Source of the DNA: JBBRLG01 sp038231495
GTDB taxonomy: Bacteria; Planctomycetota; Planctomycetia; Gemmatales; Gemmataceae
Reading direction: 5' to 3'
Assembly: GCA_038231495.1 (NCBI GenBank)
Contig: JBBRLG010000309.1
Location: forward strand, 1-8,780
DNA length: 8,780 nucleotides
Shown here: piece by piece, positions 6,662 to 8,780 of the stretch
Layout of the letters: every line of letters begins with the position of its first letter
How positions within the stretch are numbered: position 1 is the stretch's first letter
Translations under genes and position numbers: made by a program
The notes under the pieces: generated by a model
Told to the model about the DNA's origin: nothing
Databases searched by the model: none
The model's input: only the letters and a program-made list of their open reading frames with translations

Positions 6662-8053
6662 ATGAACCGCAACGCTATCTCCGCTTGCACCAACTTCGGC
6701 CAGGCGCGCCTCACGCGCCGCAGCCTACTCCGCGTCGGCGGACTCGGCTTCCTCGGCCTTCACCTGCCCGGACTGTTGCCGGCCTCCGAAAGTGGCGGCA
6801 AGCACAAGGTTCGCGCGAAGTCTGTCATCTTTCTGCATCAGTACGGCGGGCCGAGCCACCACGACACTTTCGACATGAAGCCTAACGCGCCCGAGGCCAT
6901 TCGCGGCGAATTCAAGCCGGTCGCCTCCAACGTGCCCGGCATTTCCGTTTGCGAACGGCTGCCACGCATGGCCGCCGTCATGGACAAGGTGACACTCATT
7001 CGCAGCCTGCGGCACGAGATGAAGAATCACAACTCGGCCGGCTATTACAGCCTCACCGGCTACGCGCCGCCGACCGACGACCAGCGGCTCCGCGACTCGC
7101 ACGACCTCTGCCCCGCCTACGGCTCCGTCGTCGATCGCCTCGCCCCGTCGAAGGCCGGCGTGCCGACGTTCGTCGCCTACCCCTACGTCATCGCCGACGG
7201 CTCGGTCACGCCCGGCCAGCACGCCAGCTTCCTCGGCAAGGCCCACGATCCACTCTTCATCCGCCAGGACCCCAACAGCCCCGACTTCCGCCTACCGGAG
7301 TTGAGCTTGCCGGAAAACCTTTCGCTCGAACGGCTCGAAAACCGCCGGGAGGTGCTCAAACTCATCGACGAACAGGCCGACCTGCTCGACTTCTCGGCCA
7401 AGGCGCGCGGCCTCGACGCCCACTACGAGCGCGCCCTGACTATGCTGTCGTCGCCCGGCGTCAAGAAGGCGTTCGACCTGTCGAGCGAGCCGACGGCGGT
7501 GCGCGAAAAGTACGGCCGGACGACCTACGGCCAAGGTTGCCTGCTGGCCCGGCGGCTGGTCGAGGCGGGGGCGCGGTTCATCAACGTCTACTTCGCGCAG
7601 AGCATCGGCGGTTGTGAGGGCGGCTGGGACACGCACGGCTTCGGCGACAAGCCGATGTACCCGATCCTCAAGAACTACCTGTTGCCGATTACGAACCAAA
7701 CGTTGCCGACGCTGCTGGAAGACCTCGACGACCGCGGCCTGCTGGACACGACGCTGGTGGTGTGGGTGGGCGAGTTCGGCCGGTCGCCGAAGATCAACAA
7801 CATTGCCGGCCGCGACCACTGGCCACAATGTTACTCGGCACTCCTGGCCGGCGGCGGCGTCAAGCGCGGCCACGTCCACGGCGCGTCGGACAAGATCGGC
7901 GCGTTCCCGGCCACCGACCCGGTGCGGCCGGAGGACCTGTCGGCGACGCTGTTTCACCTGCTCGGCATCGACCCCAAGACGGAAGTGCCCGACGCGCTGA
8001 ACCGGCCGATCCCCATTAGTGCCGGCAAGGTAATCGAAGGCGTCCTGGCCTAG
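6662..8053 (+). CDS. DUF1501 family protein, Tat-exported
   Basis: This 463-residue protein starts at ATG 6662, with GAGGA (6650-6654) 7 nt upstream and only 18 nt after the vapC stop. The N-terminus carries a twin-arginine signal: T18-R-R-S-L-L-R followed by a glycine- and leucine-rich hydrophobic stretch to about residue 41. The mature part is a full-length DUF1501 domain, which belongs to the alkaline phosphatase/sulfatase-like fold group. Visible conserved blocks are H59-Q-Y-G-G-P-S-H-H-D-T-F-D71, G321-W-D-T-H325, G370-E-F-G-R-S-P and A382-G-R-D-H-W-P. The histidines and aspartates in these blocks are candidate metal ligands by comparison with sulfatases, which is an inference. DUF1501 genes commonly sit right after DUF1549/DUF1553 genes in planctomycetes, so the natural upstream partner is the gene ending at 5382. 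The toxin-antitoxin block now separates them. Substrate unknown. Confidence 0.92.
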   Translation: MNRNAISACTNFGQARLTRRSLLRVGGLGFLGLHLPGLLPASESGGKHKVRAKSVIFLHQYGGPSHHDTFDMKPNAPEAIRGEFKPVASNVPGISVCERLPRMAAVMDKVTLIRSLRHEMKNHNSAGYYSLTGYAPPTDDQRLRDSHDLCPAYGSVVDRLAPSKAGVPTFVAYPYVIADGSVTPGQHASFLGKAHDPLFIRQDPNSPDFRLPELSLPENLSLERLENRREVLKLIDEQADLLDFSAKARGLDAHYERALTMLSSPGVKKAFDLSSEPTAVREKYGRTTYGQGCLLARRLVEAGARFINVYFAQSIGGCEGGWDTHGFGDKPMYPILKNYLLPITNQTLPTLLEDLDDRGLLDTTLVVWVGEFGRSPKINNIAGRDHWPQCYSALLAGGGVKRGHVHGASDKIGAFPATDPVRPEDLSATLFHLLGIDPKTEVPDALNRPIPISAGKVIEGVLA

Positions 8054-8069
8054 GGGGTGCCGCCGCAAA

Positions 8070-8282
8070 TCATGAGGGATAGGTCCAGTGCAATTTTTTG
8101 CGGGCATCGGCGACGCGGCCGGTCCCGTTGATCGTGGTCCGCGCCTCGTTCCTTGGATCTTCCCAGGCGGTGATCGCAGCCGCCAAATCCTCGGCGGTGG
8201 GGAGACGTCGGTCCAGGCTTTGCCGACGCAACACCCTGAACTCCCTTGCCGCCCTGTTCGATTCACCAAGCTGCTGCCACTT
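8070..8282 (-). pseudogene. decayed C-terminal fragment of an IS630-family transposase
   Basis: On the minus strand the frame ending at TGA 8072-8070 gives a stretch with E-F-R-V-L-R-R-Q-S-L-D-R-R-L, then A-A-I-T-A-W-E and R-N-E-A, then A-D-A-R-K-K-L and final Y-P-S. This is the signature C-terminus of one group of IS630 transposases (pattern F-x-x-L-x-R-Q-x-L-x-R-R ... A-W-x-x-x-R-N ... A-D-A-R-x-K-L ... Y-P). Further upstream, DNA near 8261-8282 still resembles the segment before it (the 'G-S-W-L-N-M-x-E' region with the last DDE acid), but in a shifted frame, so at least one frameshift has occurred. Homology stops where the palindrome at 8286 begins. The rest of the transposase is absent, so it is not functional. 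The assignment is by remembered motif pattern. Confidence 0.72.
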
Positions 8283-8285
8283 CTC

Positions 8286-8344
8286 GTAGCCGCATGCGCC
8301 AGAATGCGGGCGCATCGCACCCGCATTCTGGCGCATGCGGCTAC
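8286..8344. repeat. perfect 25-bp inverted repeat with 9-nt loop
   Basis: The left arm 8286-8310 is the exact complement of the right arm 8320-8344, around the loop CGCATCGCA (8311-8319). The arms begin GTAGCCGCATGCGCC. It lies between two convergent genes (ends 8053 and 8376), so it could terminate transcription in both directions, but no T-run follows either arm. It might also be a REP-type or MITE-type mobile palindrome, since it sits exactly where the transposase remnant breaks off. The palindrome itself is certain; its role is not. Confidence 0.95.
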
Positions 8345-8375
8345 CGGACTGGCGGCGGACTTGCGAAACAGTCAT

Positions 8376-8780
8376 CTAGTCCACGTTCACGCCTTCCAGG
8401 TAGTTGCCGTATTCACTCTGCTTTTGCTTCATAACCTTCTCCTTCTCTTTGAACTGAGCCTGAAGTTTCTCGATCTGCGTTTCCTGCGTGTCAAACTTGA
8501 TCAGGTAGCGCTTGTAAACCTCCGACTCTTTTGGCACGCGGTCGATGTTCGCCCGCAACCGGGCCTGGTCCTCGACAATGATGCGCAACTGCCCGGCCAC
8601 TTCCGCGTGCTCCGTCTCGAACGCCTGCAACGCCGTGTACCGTTCCTGCACTTTGCGAATTGCGTCTTTGACCGCGGGACTGGTCAACGGCCCTTCGAGA
8701 TAAAACCGCTGCGCTTCACGGCTCAAGGCGGGCACGCTGAGCGTCTCGTCGGTGGTACGTTCGCGCACCAAAACAAAACG
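8376..8780 (-). CDS. C-terminal part of a probable DUF4139-family protein (N-terminus off the right edge)
   Basis: The frame is open from the right edge to the TAG at 8378-8376, giving 134 visible residues. A TTG at 8771 is an apparent start only; residues before it continue in frame (R-F-V), so the true start lies outside. The first 25 residues or so (F-V-L-V-R-E-R then T-L-S-V) look like the end of a beta domain. Next comes a Y-L-E-G-P-L-T-S-P-A-V-K-D-A stretch. The remaining 100 or so residues are charged and helical, probably coiled coil, with Q-A-R-L-R-A-N-I, Y-K-R-Y-L-I-K-F-D-x-Q-E-T-Q-I-E-x-L-Q and a final Y-L-E-G-V. This order matches the C-terminus of planctomycete DUF4139 (mucoidy-inhibitor-like) proteins as I remember them. 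No function is known with certainty. It converges on the DUF1501 gene. Confidence 0.72.
   Translation of the reverse strand, partial: RFVLVRERTTDETLSVPALSREAQRFYLEGPLTSPAVKDAIRKVQERYTALQAFETEHAEVAGQLRIIVEDQARLRANIDRVPKESEVYKRYLIKFDTQETQIEKLQAQFKEKEKVMKQKQSEYGNYLEGVNVD

Noticed and set aside
8286..8344. The palindrome annotated directly as a rho-independent terminator
   Set aside because: Neither side has a T-run after the stem, so I list it as a repeat and keep termination only as one possibility.

Overview
This window is GC-rich, densely coded, and looks like a Planctomycetes chromosome, probably close to the Gemmataceae. The evidence is its protein families: a PVC-type membrane-bound-dehydrogenase/heme-binding protein, a DUF1549/DUF1553 cytochrome-like protein and a DUF1501 protein. 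All three families are strongly expanded in Planctomycetes and Verrucomicrobia. The genus is my inference.

Layout. Positions 1-2923 (minus strand) hold most of a very large secreted PVC-type protein whose C-terminus runs off the left edge. A 212-bp divergent control region (2924-3135) carries a good sigma70-like promoter facing each way. Positions 3136-5382 (plus) encode an exported DUF1549/DUF1553 protein with two heme-like cysteine motifs. Positions 6662-8053 (plus) encode the Tat-exported DUF1501 protein that usually sits directly downstream of DUF1549/DUF1553 genes. Between these two partners lies a foreign-looking, less GC-rich block of about 1.2 kb with three small genes: an antitoxin-like protein (5423-5839), a second antitoxin-like protein with a HicB-like N-terminus (5922-6227), and a VapC-type PIN-domain RNase toxin (6224-6643) that overlaps it by 4 nt (ATGA).

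The most striking feature is in that block. The two small antitoxin-like proteins have unrelated N-terminal halves but share a C-terminal tail of about 35 residues ending in the same D-P-N-I-P motif. A 137-bp MITE-like element (5751-5887) with 12-bp perfect terminal inverted repeats and an 8-bp target duplication has landed exactly on the stop codon of the first gene. Removing the element and one copy of the duplication restores a TAA stop right after D-P-N-I-P. The insertion therefore added 29 element-encoded residues to the first protein.

The right end is a convergent junction. It contains a decayed C-terminal fragment of an IS630-family transposase (about 8070-8282, minus) that abuts a perfect 25-bp palindrome (8286-8344). 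Beyond these is the C-terminal part of a probable DUF4139-family protein (8376-8780, minus) that enters from the right edge.

How the genes fit together (inference): the three large genes belong to the exported, heme-linked or substrate-processing repertoire of planctomycetes, probably for polymer breakdown, although their biochemical roles are not settled. The small block is a toxin-antitoxin cassette that has split the operon. It has since been modified by a non-autonomous mobile element.
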